Notes under the pieces: generated by a model
The model's database searches: none
What the model saw: the letters and a program-made list of their open reading frames with translations, nothing else
Told to the model about the DNA's origin: nothing
Shown here: in pieces, positions 1 through 13,453 of the stretch
How the letters are laid out: each line of letters begins with the position of its first letter
How positions within the stretch are numbered: position 1 is the stretch's first letter
Translations under genes and position numbers: made by a program
NCBI RefSeq assembly: GCF_019059575.1
Contig: NW_024881622.1
Span: forward strand, 806,001 to 870,000
DNA: 64,000 nt
From: Amphibalanus amphitrite
Taxonomy: Eukaryota > Arthropoda > Thecostraca > Balanomorpha > Balanidae
Direction: 5' to 3'

Positions 1-1198
1 TCGAGTTTCTGACATCCACCGGCCAGCTGTGTAGACACCAGCATGGGTTCCGTCCCCGAATGTCCTGCAGTTCCCAACTTCTTGGGGTACTGGAGGACTG
101 GACCAATATGCCTGAACAAGGAGAGTCTGTGACGTGGCATACGTAAAGTTTTGTAAGGCATTTGACGCGGTACCACACGTCCGACTACTGAAAAAGCTTA
201 GGTGCTTTGGGATCTCAGGCAAACTCCTGAAGTGGATTTAGGCCTTCTTATCTGGGCGCACACAAAAAGTAGTCGTGAATGAGAGCCACTCGAAACCAAC
301 TGCCGTCAGAGGTGGAGTACCTCAAGGCTCAGTCCTTGGGCCCCTCTTGTTCCTGCTGTTTGTGAACGACATTCCCTCTGTGGTCGACTGCTCAGTAAAG
401 ATGTTTGCTGACGATACGAAGCTCTTTCAGACAATACGCAAGACAGTGTCTCCCGCTCAGGAGCCGCTGAGGTTGTGGGGACGGGCTGTCGCAGAGACCA
501 CCCCGCCCAACATACCCAACCGGCGAATGATGAGCAGAATTGAAACCCCACGCACTGTGTCGGAGGCTGATGCGGAGGGAGAGTTGGCAGTCTCACCGAA
601 TGGAGGTGGCAGATATCACTCTGCCCAACAATCGCCCATGCAGCTGGCGCGAGACCCAACGGCAACGACATCTCTCCGAGGCGACATCGATGCTCTGGTC
701 GCATGGTCCGACCGCTGGCAGCTCCCATTCAACGAGGGGAAATGCAAAATCCCGCATCTGTGACGCAACAATCCTCGGGTCAAATACGCCATCCGAAGAC
801 AATGACTGGAGGCGGTTGAAGCTGAGCACAGGCTTGGTGTCTTCGTGGACTCCTCGTTCAAGTTCCGCAAACAGGCTGCCTCTGCTGCGGCGAAGGCTAA
901 CCAGATCCTGGGAATCATCAAACGGTCGCTCGAGCTTATCGACAAGTCAACTCTCCCACTGATGTACACAACACTTGTACGCCCACACTTTGGATACGGC
1001 AACGTGGCATGGGAACCATTCCATTGCGCCGACCAACTTCTGATCGAACCTGTCCAAAGGAGAGCAACGCGCCTGATAACTTCAATCAGACACCTTCCCT
1101 ATGAAGAGCGACTACGATTTTTGAAGAACGCCTTCAAATTTAGACTTCACAAGCACTGGGCCTATCTGATGTAGGTATCATATTCCTACTGCAGTGAC
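1..1198 (+). mobile_element. CR1/L2-like LINE reverse transcriptase fragment, copy 1 (decayed)
   Basis: The translated frames show reverse transcriptase blocks in order: a GVPQGSVLGPLLF block near 311-350, the catalytic FADD block near 400-418, a DIDALVAWSDRW block near 684-720, and a C-terminal block (QRRATRLI, LPYEERL) near 1055-1115. This order is typical of the CR1/L2 group of non-LTR retrotransposons. The frame is broken: after the FADD block about 215 bases of unrelated sequence (about 440-660) interrupt the domain, and the pieces lie in different frames. There is no endonuclease domain. The 3' end (about 1130-1190) recurs at 2391-2456, so this is the first of two head-to-tail copies. 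Certainly a LINE relic; the clade is less sure. Confidence 0.85.
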
Positions 1199-2459
1199 GT
1201 GCAAGGTCATGGAGTCGCTGATAAGGGACCGATTGATGGTATACGTCACCTCGAAAGGACTGTCCCCACTCGTCGCGTCACCAGCATAGTTTTCCCCCAC
1301 ACCGATCCTGCACGGCACATCTGCTGGAAGTACTTGCTGACTGGAGCCGAGCGATCGGTGATGGGAGCCCTGAGTGAAGACGTCATATATTTGGACTTTC
1401 GAAACGAGCGCCTATTCGCTAAGCTGAGAGCATATGATGTGACTGGACACCTTGAGTGGATCAGGTCATTTTTGTCCAGTCGACAGCAACGAGTCGTCGT
1501 AAAAGGCCATCACTCCACCTGGTCTCCTGTCACCTGCGGGGTGCCACAGGGTTCTGTATTAGGGCCCCTTCTGTTCCATGTGTATAGCAACGACATCCGC
1601 GACGCCGTGAGGTTCTGCGTCGAGATTTTTGCTGACGACACAAAATTGTACCGCTCTATTGATACTGCCGGTGATGCATCTCTGCTCCAGCTTGACATTA
1701 ATGCTTTCACCACATGGTCCGTGCAGCTTGCGTTCAACCAGAGCAAGCGTGCGTCCTTGAACGTCGGGACCAGAAACTCTGGTCACTTCTACACCATTAA
1801 TGGTGTCTGCCCCGCCTCCACCTCAGCCGAGAGAGATCTGGGTGTCCTGATCGACCTGAGCTGAACTTCAGGAGGCAGGCTTCCTCATATGTGTCGAAGG
1901 CTTAGCGGATTCTTTTTTTCTGATCCGGTGGTCGTTCTCGAATCTTATCGAAATCACCCTGCCAATTTCATTCAAGTCATTTGCCAGGACTCACCTTCAA
2001 TACGGCAACCCCATGAAGAGCCCCTTCAATCGTGCAGAGATCAAGCTCGTGGAGCGAGTCCAGCGGCGCTTCTCGTTCAGTGCCCGGCATCAGGAGCAAG
2101 CCATATACCGGAGACTGAAGTGCCTGAGCTTCCTTCGCTGCTTCGCCGAAGGCTTCGTGGCGACATGGTCATGATTGAGTTGTACCAGCTGCTGCATAAC
2201 GAGATCGATATCGACTCGGACAAGTTTGCCAAGCATGCGTTCACGAAGTCCAACCACCGTGGCCATCTCTGGAAGCTGTACAGTGTACAAACCGCATGTC
2301 AAGTCAAGAGCCAGAAGACAACTCTTCACTGTTCGAGCGATCGACGACTGGAACTCCCACCCGACATCACTTGTCCAGGCCCCATACCTCAACGCCTTCA
2401 AATTTAGACTTCACAAGCACTGGGCCTATCTGATGTATCATATTCCTACTCATGATTAG
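1199..2459 (+). mobile_element. CR1/L2-like LINE reverse transcriptase fragment, copy 2 (decayed)
   Basis: A second, diverged copy of the neighbouring element in the same orientation. It carries the GVPQGSVLGPLLF block (about 1540-1570) and the catalytic FADD block (about 1627-1640), then DINAFTTW, and in other frames the C-terminal LRGDMVMIELYQLL block (about 2150-2190). The last 65 bases (2391-2456) are nearly identical to the end of copy 1 (1127-1190), including the peptide FKFRLHKHWAYLM. Stop at 1862-1864 and later frameshifts show that it is dead. The shared 3' end with diverged bodies suggests two separate insertions of one family, or a tandem copy. Confidence 0.85.
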
Positions 2460-2532
2460 AGGTGACCGCCAGTCACGAGCTTGACGAGAGCGGGACCTAC
2501 AGGCGAGTTGCCCTTCTAAATTCTCGATATTG

Positions 2533-3069
2533 TCAGGTAAGGTAAGGGAAAACTGAATTTTTAGAGATATTGGTGAAGGCTGCATCTGTCAACATTTTAA
2601 AAGATAACTGGCCGGTAGTAGGTGCCGACAACGCGGACCCCTCTGCCGTCTTCCCCTCGGTGAATAATCTCCAGCGCAAGTCTTGTTCCAGCCATTCTGT
2701 TTGGTCCGGACGAGGTGACTGAGGTTCTCCCCACTGACCTGCGGCGATGAAGTTGTGGTTTCGGTGATATAATGAGTCGGGCGTCAACCGTCTGTTATCC
2801 TGGAGTTTTGACACATGATTATCATTGAGGGCGATCGGGCGATATGACATAATGAACTGTGGGTTATTGCTGGTCTTCAGAATGGGGGTGTTGGTGGCCC
2901 CCTGCCACGCACTGAGAATGATGCCGTGCTCCCAGATTTGGTTGGCCAAACGTAGCAGGGCGATGTTGGCATTGGGACTGAGTGGCCGAAGGTGCTCGAT
3001 GCACATCTGATCAGTATCGGCTGCTTTCCTGAGCTTCAGTACCCGAACCTGGGCTTCCATATCTGTCAA
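2533..3069 (-). mobile_element. Second LINE type, N-terminal reverse transcriptase fragment, antisense
   Basis: The minus strand encodes a block of the form LKLRKAADTDQMCIEHL followed by LANQIWEHGIILSAWQGATNTPI and then SYRPIAL. This is the usual start of a non-LTR reverse transcriptase (K-K-A-x-G-x-D, then W..A....I.K....... YRPI.L). It is a different family from the pair at 1-2459 and lies in the opposite direction. The catalytic YADD region is missing and the frame ends at 2533. Minus-strand open sequence continues up to about 3500 but shows no domain I recognise; it may be the upstream part of the same element. A dead fragment. Confidence 0.7.
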
Positions 3070-3741
3070 GCTGAAGGGGTGCAGACCTCTACTCCAGTGT
3101 TGAGACAGGACAGCCGTTTTATCTCATTTCCCCTCTCTATGACCTGTCCCGCTTCGGGCAGTGGAGCTGGCTGCTCACTGCAGTGTATGCCCTTACGAAG
3201 GTGTTGGTTTTCCAGCGGTCCACCATGGATAGCCTTCCATCTTTCGCGGTGGAAGCCCGTCACGGGCGGGCTTTTGATACAGCCCCCTCTATCCCCTGCA
3301 GCATCTTGCAAACTCGCCGGATGCTTGAGAGGCTGGCTTAGCTCCGAGTAAACGAAGTCTCTGAAGGTCCAGGCATTGGTCGACTTTTGCTGCTGCGGCA
3401 TGAACCTCGCCATTTGTCGCCCGACGCCCTCTACGTTCTCTTGTAGCGGCGGAGAGATCAAGAGTTCTCTTGCCTCGCGCCTGGCCGAGATCGTGACCAC
3501 TACTCGAAGTCGTATGCCCAGGGCTTCGGGTCGTCGCCGTTGTTGCTCCCTCCGGCCCCCTCAAAGTGGGGCCGTAGTCAGTCGACTCGTCGCACCAGCG
3601 CCGCGTCGGTGTTCCGATCCTAATGCTTCGACATAGGGGAGAGGGATAGCGTCTTCATGCCTTCTAAACTTAGGTCATAACCTTTTCTGATGTGTCATGT
3701 TTGCAGGCGAGTGAGCGGCGGCGCTTCGGGACGAGGTGACT

Positions 3742-6700
3742 ATGGCAGGCCTGGGGGAGGCGGTGGACGGCGGCGAGCAGCCGTTCATGGTCTCCTCGTT
3801 GCCGCTGGTGTTCTGCGACGGACATCCCGTGGCGCTCGAGAATATGCCGGACGTGAGTTGCGAGTGTGCGTTGTGCTAATGTGAGCATGGACGCAACCCT
3901 TTGCGGGAGTTTTGTTAAATAAAGCTAACTATATTGGTGTTTGCCTTCATTTTTTCGTGATAATCGCCACACTAGTATTTTAACGCACTTTATAGTGACG
4001 AAATATAAAGCTAACTATATTGGTGTTTGCCTTCATTTTTTCGTGATAATCGCCACACTAGTATTTTAACGCACTTTATAGTAACGAAATGATGGTTGAA
4101 CGGAAATATTGAATTAATAGTTCCGAAGGCGTTAACTTATTTTGATACGGATGAAGCTGGGATCTCTCTCGTTTCGCTCTGCCGCATTCGATGTTTGCAT
4201 TTTTCTACAAGCTGTACTGATGACCTGCGCGACTCTACCGTTACGGAATTGCGATCCTGGGGCCAATGACCACTGTAGTCTGGGCGCCCAAAAACCCAAT
4301 TCATCATCATCATCATCATTGGATTGCGATCCCGCGTCATCTAACCCGACTCTTCGCGCTGTCTCCGTGCAGCGGAGCCTGGTGAAGTTTGTGCGCTTCC
4401 TGCTGAAGTGCGCGCTGGGCGTGGATGAACACCGGTTGCGCACGGTCCGCCGGCCCTCCTGGTGGCCGCGCACCGTGCCCTACTTCAACCTCAAGGCTAG
4501 CAACGAGGTCAATAAGGTAAGTGGGGGTCACGGTCAACGGTGGTCCGTCGCACTAGGCTGTGGTGGGGACGTGAGTTCAGGGCGACGTTTCAGTGTGCGC
4601 GAGTGAGGCATTGGCATTTGTTGTACTTCATTACGTAACATCTAGGCCCGAGGCGATGCCTTGGCGTGTCATGCTCAATGGATATGATTTGGTTTGTGGC
4701 TTGCGCCATGCGTATTGTAATTATGATAAGAAGTCCTAACTGGTTTGTCGCCCACGGTCAGGGCCACGCGGAGCGGCTGCGCGAGCTGGTACGCTGCTGC
4801 TACCGCGGCGCCGACTGCGAGTACCTGATGCGCTTCTGTGCCGACCTCGAGCCGCACTGCGTCAGCGGCAGGATGGCCTTCAAGAACAACTTCGACGGCA
4901 GCTCGTCTCTGTACGAGCTGGCCACCAACCGGCTGGTGGTCACGTGCCGAAACGAAAACCTTGTGAGTGTGCGAGATACGTCGGGCGAACCCAGCATCAT
5001 TGGAGATGGGGTTTGGGACAATATGCCGACTCTGGTGTCATTGGCAGTTGGACGTTCTGTCAAATTTGCCTCCTCACCTTCACTTTGGATAGTTAAGTAA
5101 TAAGTATCGAACAATTTTTTTCAGCATAAGTTTCGCTTATTTTTATTGAGAGTTGAGCACTGTCTTTGTTGTTGACACATTGCGCGTCGTCAAACACATT
5201 GCCCGCTTCCAACTGCTTCCCCATTCCTCCCTTGTGGCTTGTGCGATTGCCACTCATTTCACACACCCCGGACCGCGATGTTCGCGCCCAGGAGTACGAC
5301 CGTCCGAAGAACGGGCCGCTGTCGCCTCGTCGGCACCTGCTGCCGCGCCAGCTGTCGCGCAGCGCCAGTCAGCAGCTGGCCATGGTGCAGCCGCCGCCGG
5401 ATGACATCTTCCTGTGCGACACGTGCAGCGCAGAGTTCAGCTCCGTAGACGCCGTTCAGGTCAGTGATGTGGGTATTGTATCGATACAGGCAGTGTGGAG
5501 ACGTGACACCGGCTGGAGGTCGTTGTGGTTGAGGACACCAGCATATTATGAAGTGAGCATACGTTGCTGTGCTAGCGAATATCATCTGTGAAGCAGCTAC
5601 CCGAAGAGTGACTGGTGCATGACATCAATCAGTTGATAAGCGTCATCCACCAGGAGGTTTTCGTTATCGTATCGTTAGTTGGACTATGTCCTTCCCTAGA
5701 CGAATGTTCATTCTCTGTTTGTCTGAATCCAACCATCTGACGGCCGTTTGTGACTCGCGTTTCAGGCCCACGAGCGGCAGTGCGGTGTTCCGGCCGCCGA
5801 AGAGAGCCCGCCGTCCGACACGGAGTCGGTCACTTCTGAGCCGGAGGTGCAGTGCGCCAGCCAGAGTCGCTTCCTCAGCTACGTGGGACTGGCGCCCGCC
5901 GATGGCTCCGGAAAGGAGGTACGTGCGCAGCCGCGACTTTGGCTCAGTTTGTCGTGGAAGGTTGTCGCTCGTGCTCCCTGGATTGCAGGATGCCCACCTG
6001 AGCTTAATTTGATATCTAGCTGAGGCTTTCGCGGTGTATTTTTTAGTTGGTCACAAGCAACGCTTTTATGATTTGGTGTAAGGAGCTTGTCTGAACGTCT
6101 ACCTCTTCCCCACCCAGCCGTACTCGTCGCCAACCAAGCGGGGCGGCGGCGGCGCCGCTGCGTTGGCCCGGTTACGCCGCGGTCCCAGCCTGTTACTCCG
6201 CTATCAGACGATAGACGTCAGCTCCCCACTGGGCCGAAGACTGGGCGCCGGGCAGCCGCCGTCCGACCAGCACCCGCCCGAACATGAAAAGTACTGTGAA
6301 GACAGCGAGCGCAAACGGTGAGAGGGCTGTGGAGGTGAACATGATTTTGTGGTTTTGTGGTACTGAAGTTCGTCGTGGGCGGGTGACGCAAAGGGTACAG
6401 TTACAGAACATGAATGCCAATGAAACGTGAGCATTTCCTCTCTTCACCGTTCACAGCGTTCACCTCACAGCACCGTTCAAAGAACCAGGAGGCTGACACT
6501 TTTCGTTGTTATAAATGGAGTTTTCTGTGGGAAGCAGTTACGTTGAATTTTGAAGCCGCATGATCCATTGTCGCACCAACCCTGACAGTGCCCGTGTCGT
6601 TGCCAGCCTTGCGCGGCAGCCTTCGTTCCCCGTCTCGTGGCGTCCGCCGCGGAAGGGGCGGCACATTGTGTACGGCTGGAGTCACCTCTACTGCTTCACG

Positions 6701-8377
6701 GCCGCACAGCGCGCCGAGAGGCGACGCACCATCCGCGCCGGTGAGCAGGGAAACCGCTGCGTCGAAACGGAGGAGAAAACATCGATTTCAGATATGCTCA
6801 ATGCCCAATGCTCATCATGTGTCACACATTTCCTTGGGTCACTATAAGAGTAAGGTGGTGCAACTTATATGGAGATGGGATAAGCGACCCAACGTTTCCT
6901 TCTTGGCTTAATGTTAGCGTTGCACGTCATATTTATCGGGCTGTGTGTCCTAGCAGTCACCACGCCCCTGAACCTGTGGTAACGTCGGTGACTCTTGGTT
7001 CTGTCCACAGGCCTAACGGACCAGGCTCGCCGGCTAGTCCAGACCGTGCTCCCCTGCTCAGTAAGACTCACCCGGCTCACCGCGGAGGAGATCAAGGAGG
7101 CGACCCGCCCGAGACCGGCGCCCGTCCAGCCGCTCTGGAGGCCGCCAGCCTCCGTGCGCGGTACACTATGGCGACCGGGCCAGACACTCGTCAGCCCCGA
7201 CCCGTACCGCGTTGCCGATCGGAGCGGTGCCCGGTACGCCACTTCGGCACTCGCCGCCGCCGCCGCCGCGGCAGCCACAGCCTCGACATCAGGTGCAGTG
7301 GATCCTCGTGCGGTCTCCGGCAGTGCGAGAGCCCTCAGAACCTTTCGGTCGCCTCGCACGGGACTCCCGGCTGGCATGACGCGTCCGAGGACAGCGCAAG
7401 CAGGGACCACGCCCTTGTCGCTACCCTCTGGCCTCTCCATCAAGTGTATCACCCCGCAGAACGTGGCGCCCAAGCCCCAGATCAAAGTGGCCACGACACC
7501 CTCCAGTCGGGGGACCGTGTGGCGGCCGACTCTGGTAGGCACTGGCGGGAAGGTCATCAAGCCGGCGCTGGTAGGCGCTAGCGTCGTTCTCACGCCGCCA
7601 TTGGCTCGTGGACGCAGCCAGGTACGGTACCCGACGGTCAGAGGTCGTCCTCAGAGTGGCGGAGTCAAGGCGCTACGGAAGCCCGTGCCAAGCAAGCCGC
7701 TCATTGGGAAGGAGCTGAAAGATAAGGAGACTGTCGTGATCGACCTGTGTTCGAGCAGCGACGAGGAAGGCGACCCACCGCCCGCCGCTCCGCCGCCGCT
7801 GCCGCCACCACCGCGGATCAAAGCGGAGACCACCGCCTCGCAGGCTGCCACGTCAACCAACGGTTCTAGTTGGCAGTCAAAAAACGCGCATAGCCATTGG
7901 TCGCGGAGCTGCGGGGGCTTGGCCAATGGTGTCAGCAGCTTTGCCTCGCTCGACGCTGGACACGATGGCGGTTTGTTGGATGGACGGCTGACTACAGCGG
8001 AAGACACCACGGCCGCGCTCTCTTTTACGCTGAGCCCAACTGTGGCCTGGACTTGTGGAGACCAAGACTGTGGAGCCATTGGCGCCAAGCGCTATCAAAC
8101 AGTGTCTGTCGCTGATGGCGATGGCTGCTGTGATGCTGGGTCGGTGCTTCAGTCGTCGCAGATCAGTTCCATGACGTCCGGGAGAGACCCACGGGAGAAG
8201 CTTCCGCTGTCTTTGACCGACAAACCGCCCGTCTCCTATTCCCGGAGAACCGACGACATCATGGCGGTTTCCGCACAAGAGCTTCGAGCAGCATCAGATC
8301 ATGGCTGTGAGGGAGACGCTTTCAAGGTAGACTTCGATGCGCGCTGGTTCTGGACCTTGGCGAGCCGCGCCGCCTAG
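3742..8377 (+). CDS. NRF1/EWG-like nuclear protein with zinc-finger-like and SUMO-interaction motifs
   Basis: Eight exons fit by splice site and phase: 3742-3852, 4373-4516, 4762-4962, 5292-5459, 5766-5918, 6118-6318, 6620-6740, 7011-8377, giving about 821 residues. Residues about 55-115 contain RRPSWWPRTVPYFNL, then a helix LRELVRCCYRGADCEYLMRF. This resembles the NRF1/EWG DNA-binding domain (RPWWWP.DVP... then L..IV..CY......LLYAF), so a DNA-binding nuclear role is inferred. Exons 4-5 join to form a C2HC-like finger (CDTC ... H-x3-C, about residues 194-215). The long last exon has WRP-containing repeats, low-complexity Ala/Pro stretches, a clear SUMO-interaction motif (VVIDLCSSSDEEGD, about residue 608) and a sumoylation consensus IKAE (about 636). 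Start chosen because the first exon opens at this ATG just before conserved-looking sequence. No named orthologue is certain. Confidence 0.6.
3919..4090. repeat. 86-bp tandem duplication in intron 1
   Basis: Two adjacent copies of an 86-base unit (3919-4004 and 4005-4090) differ by a single base (GTGACG versus GTAACG), inside the first intron of the NRF1-like gene. This is a recent local duplication. No coding content is seen. Confidence 0.95.
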
Positions 8378-11300
8378 CATCGGCAAATGCCAACGCCTCG
8401 GGTTTCCCCAAGATCTCATGATGCCGTTGGGCTGGGTGAGACAACCACCAACCACCAAGCCGACGGCTGCGAGGCAGCAGCTATCCAATCATCGGGATTA
8501 TATTGAAAGTGAGCTGGGCGAAAGGAGACAGATCGTGTGGAGCCTTACCTTCTATGAAAGGAGAGCCTAGCCAAGCTGCGAATGCTGGTGGCTCTCCTTG
8601 GTGGGTTGAGCAAACGAATGCACATTGGATCCCTGATACCGTGTCGCTGTTGGGAAGCGCAATGAGTGATCCCCAGCGGCCTAGAGAAGGTGATGCGAGT
8701 GTGACCAGCTTGACGATGTGTCCAGCTTCTGAGACGCTTGGTTGGTTGCAGTGCAAGAGTTTGATTCAGCGCCCCCACTAGCTATCGTCCATTGTAACTA
8801 AGTTGTAGGCCATGTGTAAACTTAGTCCTGCTGAAAGCCTTTTCAAATTTTGTTCTGCGGTTTTTCGCAATCAAAAACACTATTTTTGTCAACTGCGAAG
8901 TGCTGGTGTGACTGAACGCATACTAGCATTGAGAAGCAAGCTTGCTGACTGAACGGTGGTGTGTGTGTCGGATGGCGGCTGGGCTGTCGCCATGGACGCA
9001 AAGTGTCCAGTGTTCATTGTCAAGAGCAGACGCTTGTACTGAGCACTGACCCAAGTCACAGCGTTCGTGACGCGGAATCAGTCGAGGGCCAGCTTGCCTG
9101 GCTGCGATTGGTTCCTTTCCTTGAATTACATTGCAGAATATCATTATCATAATCACCTTGCGAGAAGCCGGTATTCGCCAAATGCGTCGTTCACCTTGGA
9201 AGAAGCAGCTGTGTAGCCGTCACCTTTCTTTCAACACACAAGTAACTCAAGGCACTGGTTATTGTTTTCGTTTGAAGGGTGGGTAGCACTGAGCTGACTG
9301 TTTTTTTTTTTGTCACTGATGTTTGTTGGTCGCACACCTTGCCTCATTTTCACTATTTATTTTAGTTAGTTCACTAGCAGGAAAGTTTTTCTCGAATAAT
9401 GTCCCCGGTTTTCGATTGATGTTTTCATGGGATACTGGTACGGCTGTGTTGTGGTTAAACCAAGCTGAAAAGACCCCACTCTTACATCTATTTATGTGGT
9501 CATCTGTTTCCTCGTTTCAGCCCTGTATATATCGCATGCGTTTGCATACTACACTTGCGATCCACTAAGGCGCTGTCCGGTTATGCTCGGTGCTATGCTG
9601 GTCTGCAGATCAAACGTCTATGGGCTTAGTTTGTCACTAGATGTGCTTAACCGATGACTTTATTTTGCACAGAAAGACGCCATGCCGTTATTTTGGCTTA
9701 CAATCCTTTGGTATTGAACTGGGAGTTAGCATACTCTTTCATGGCCAGCGTTGCTTGCGTTTCTCAAAGACCATACACGCAAATTGCGTCTCACCAGTGT
9801 AAAGTTTTTTTTCCATTTCTAACATAGAAATACATTTTACAGACTGAGTTTTTACATTTCTAACAGCATGGAAGAAATCGTAATTCACTCTACCGTGCAT
9901 GTTGAAATCGTATTTGATCATCCGTCACGACAAAATGTGGTGGCATAAAATGATTGATTGGTATGATGATCGGAATAAGCTACACCAGGAGGAGTAAACC
10001 AGGATATTTGGCACTTAAGAAACGTTGCCAGCGTCTGATAGATTCGTCGGTCGTTTTATGACGGATACCTATCCGAAACAGACATTATGCTGCAGCATGT
10101 CCAGTGGGATAACCAAGGAACCCCAGTGTATGGATGGCTTGGCTCATCCCGTATCCGTGTGTAGTTAATTGCTGAGTTTATTTTCGCCCACTTACTAAAA
10201 GTGTACCTTTCGCCTTGAACCCTCAGTCGCTGAACGCCTGAACGCTGAACGCATTCATTTGGTCTGCTGTCAAGATGGCGGGGCTGGCTGTGGTCTGTGC
10301 AGTTGGGGCCGAGGCCCGACCGAGTATTGGTCTTTGATTAGTGTCGCTAGATCTGTTCAGGCCAATGAGCTGGTCCGGTGACGTGGTCATTTAATGTACA
10401 TTGATGTATGATGGCTCGTTCGAAATCGCCAATAAATGTCTGCCCCATATAATTAGGTCTTGTTGATAGCCTGTGCTGGTAATATAATTTTCTGTCGCCA
10501 CAGACGCTCTTAAAGAACATGTGTGCATTGTTTCAGGCCAGCTCAAGGCTGGCCAGCTAGAGCACCTGAGCCCGTACAAGATGACCGTCGCCTTATCGCG
10601 AAGGAGTCCAGTGAAAGCTCACATCGCAAGAAGATTTAACGACAGGATATCGCATGGCTTCAAAACGTCATCTGCTGAAACAGACTGGAACCCCGGAGCA
10701 TTCACCCTCTAGGCGGCTTATGGAGCCTTTTACATAGGTACCAAGGCCATCTATAGATAGGTACTGTGGGAACATCGTTTCCTGGAGTTGTCCGTGGGCC
10801 GTGAAGGCTGCGAACAGCGAAAGCAGCTGAATGGATGCTTTCTACTGGATACCGGGGGATCTTCCGTACCAATTTACACGGAGGCCACTTCACGAAGCAG
10901 TCTTCTATTCTGTCTCACCACAGCCAGACGGGACATGTGAGTTGTGAGTAATGCCTCGAGGCTCAAACTCGCTGTGCATATCCCTCCCTGCTTTCGTGAC
11001 TCGGACGTTTTCCAGGTTATCGCCAGCTTCCGTTCGAGTACCCAGAAAGGTCAATCTTCACAGGATGGCCAATCTAATAGAGGATCAAGGCAATCGTCGC
11101 GACCACAGACAACCTCCGCGGTTCCAGTGAACTGAACGGAGAGCCACAGCTTGTTGCCGATCACGTGGCCAAACATGGCATGCGATGCGAACACAAGCAG
11201 GAAATATTCCGCACTAGCGAGAAACGCTTCGGAGTAAACTGTTGCTAGCCGGACAGCCAGCTGGCTGGGCCCTGCAGCGTAAGTTTCGAGGTCAAGGCCA

Positions 11301-13423
11301 AGACAGAGAATGTGGAACGCAGAATTTGCGTCGTTCATATGAAGATTGAAGGAATGAGGAATCAAAGCACAATTTTCAGGGCTGATGTGAAGCCATAACG
11401 TCTAACGAAGTGCTGTACCTAAGTCCTAAGTCTCACTTGAAATGGTGGATGCGGGATCGAGTGGCGTCAGGTTCCCGCAGAAATAAAGACTGGAGGTTTG
11501 AGGCATGCAGTCTTACTATGGTCGAACCGAGATCAGGCGACATCATGAAATGAACTCAGGTGTCTTGATGCATGGCTAAAGAACTCAGTCTTGATAGAAT
11601 AGGTTTTGGTCCCGGAAGTCGCACTCGCCAAGTCATGGAGCGGGAGGTTTGTTGGCGGTGAGGGGTAAGTAAAATCACGCAAAAAATGCTGAAGCATAAA
11701 TGAAAAAGCGGAGAAGAAATCTAATATGGCGTGTGCCCGGTGCCGAGATCACCACGAATGACCTTGTCCTCGAATTACAGACGTTTTCTTGGTTTGGCAG
11801 GAATCTTGGGTTTGGTTTGGCAACGCAGCTAGCTAGCAAGGAAACATTTCGATGACGTCATATTTCAAATCCATTTAACAGCTGTCTTGTTATGGGGCAT
11901 CCTTGTGCGACAGCGACCGCAAGCATGTTTTTTAATCCCACCCAGAAATGACAAACAAGCCCCCTGATTGGCCAGTTGCCGGCCAGTTGGACTTGAGCGG
12001 TCGCCATGGTGGTATTGGGGACTCGGCCGGCACCGTTAGGTGTTGAATTATGTGTTTCGTTGTGCTAGATATTGCCAATTTGCTTTGATATTTGATAAAT
12101 AACGTTGGCTCATTCTTTGGTGACCTTGCATACTAATACGACGATATTTTGATACCGATTATTATGCATCAAACATCATGAGACAAATGTGGCGATTTCC
12201 ACATCCTTTTGCAGTGCCCCCTCCCCTTGTGTAGTGAGTTAACAGGCTTGTAAGAACCAAGTGAACCATTTTTTAGCCAAGTGGTCATGATCGTCCCTAC
12301 ATCTAATGGATAATAGTCTTCGCAAACTTATAAAGTACTGGAGGAAGCAGAAGTTACTATTTTGGAGTACGCAAACTTGATATTAAAGAATCTCAGGTAT
12401 TTTGGCTATATAAAGTGAGAAGAAAAGTTCAATTGATCATTTTTATTACAATTGCAATAATGATAATATCATGATAATTGTACTGTCAGGTATTGATAAT
12501 AGTCATGTCACATCATGCCACTAACCAGGCACACAGACACAACACATTTGCATCTTTATGTATCTAGGCATAAGGTATTACAGGCATGTTTTTGCACACC
12601 TCTCATGTGCGAGTGGGCATGGCCTCCTTCACAGTTAAGTTTTGGCTGATTGTGCTAAAATTTTGTAAGTACCTATATGTAAAGGGATGTAGATACAGTT
12701 AGTCGGGCACTCTTCTTAATTCAGTTTTGTGCACCACTTCCTGCTTTCACCATGCTGTGCCCACTCTGCTTTACAGTGGACAGCTGCTTCTGTGACACGC
12801 ATTAATCTTGCGTTCATTGAAACACTTAGTTTTGAGTGTTTTGACTCAGTTTTGTGTTCTGTGTTTATATTTTCAATAACTTGTTTTGGGCTTCTCATAT
12901 TTATCTTTTTTCTTGGCTTAGCAGGTTTAGTGTAAAACAAGTTTTAGCTGACATTTTACATGTTAAGATTACATGAGTGCATACATTTTATAAAAGCTTT
13001 TTCAAAGTACTGTAGCCATGTGTAACATGCATATTGCATATGTCTTAGTGAATGACTACTCAGCATGCTGCTTGGTGCTCAATGGTAATAGTTTGATTTG
13101 TTTTTGACATCAAGTAAGATTTGATTTTTGTTTCTGAGATTCCAATGTTATTTGTGGCAAATATTTTCCAAAAATCCTCCATCAAAGCTTCAACTGAATT
13201 CTAAAATGCCTGCATTTTCTACCAGAAACATTATCATTGATGCCTCCTGCAATATTTCATTTTGTCACCAGGTACCTGGACTGGTGAAAAGTGAAAACTG
13301 AAATTCATTCATGTCACCATTATCCTATGACCTACCCCTAAATGGAATTGATCTTGTTTCACAAATGAGTTGTACATTGTACAATGTCTATCAGCTGATG
13401 TCTATTGTCTATCTCTCTTTCAG
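8378..13423. other. Non-coding stretch downstream of the NRF1-like gene
   Basis: No exon chain or conserved domain was found on either strand. The open frames are short and give no family resemblance. The first part may be the 3' UTR of the NRF1-like gene. GC content falls towards the end, and from about 12300 CpG becomes rare (see findings). A 55-base block at 11923-11977 recurs inverted at 16971-17025. Confidence 0.6.
11923..11977 (+). repeat. Dispersed 55-bp repeat, left copy of an inverted pair
   Basis: This block, with the core CCCACCCAGAAATGACAAAC, recurs in inverse orientation at 16971-17025 with a few mismatches. The copies are about 5 kb apart. They could be ends of a decayed DNA transposon, but no transposase remains between them and similarity fades quickly outside. 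Each block also holds the CCAAT-box-like motif GATTGGCC. Confidence 0.5.
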
Positions 13424-13453
13424 CACAGAAGATCCTCAGTCATAGTTAACAAA

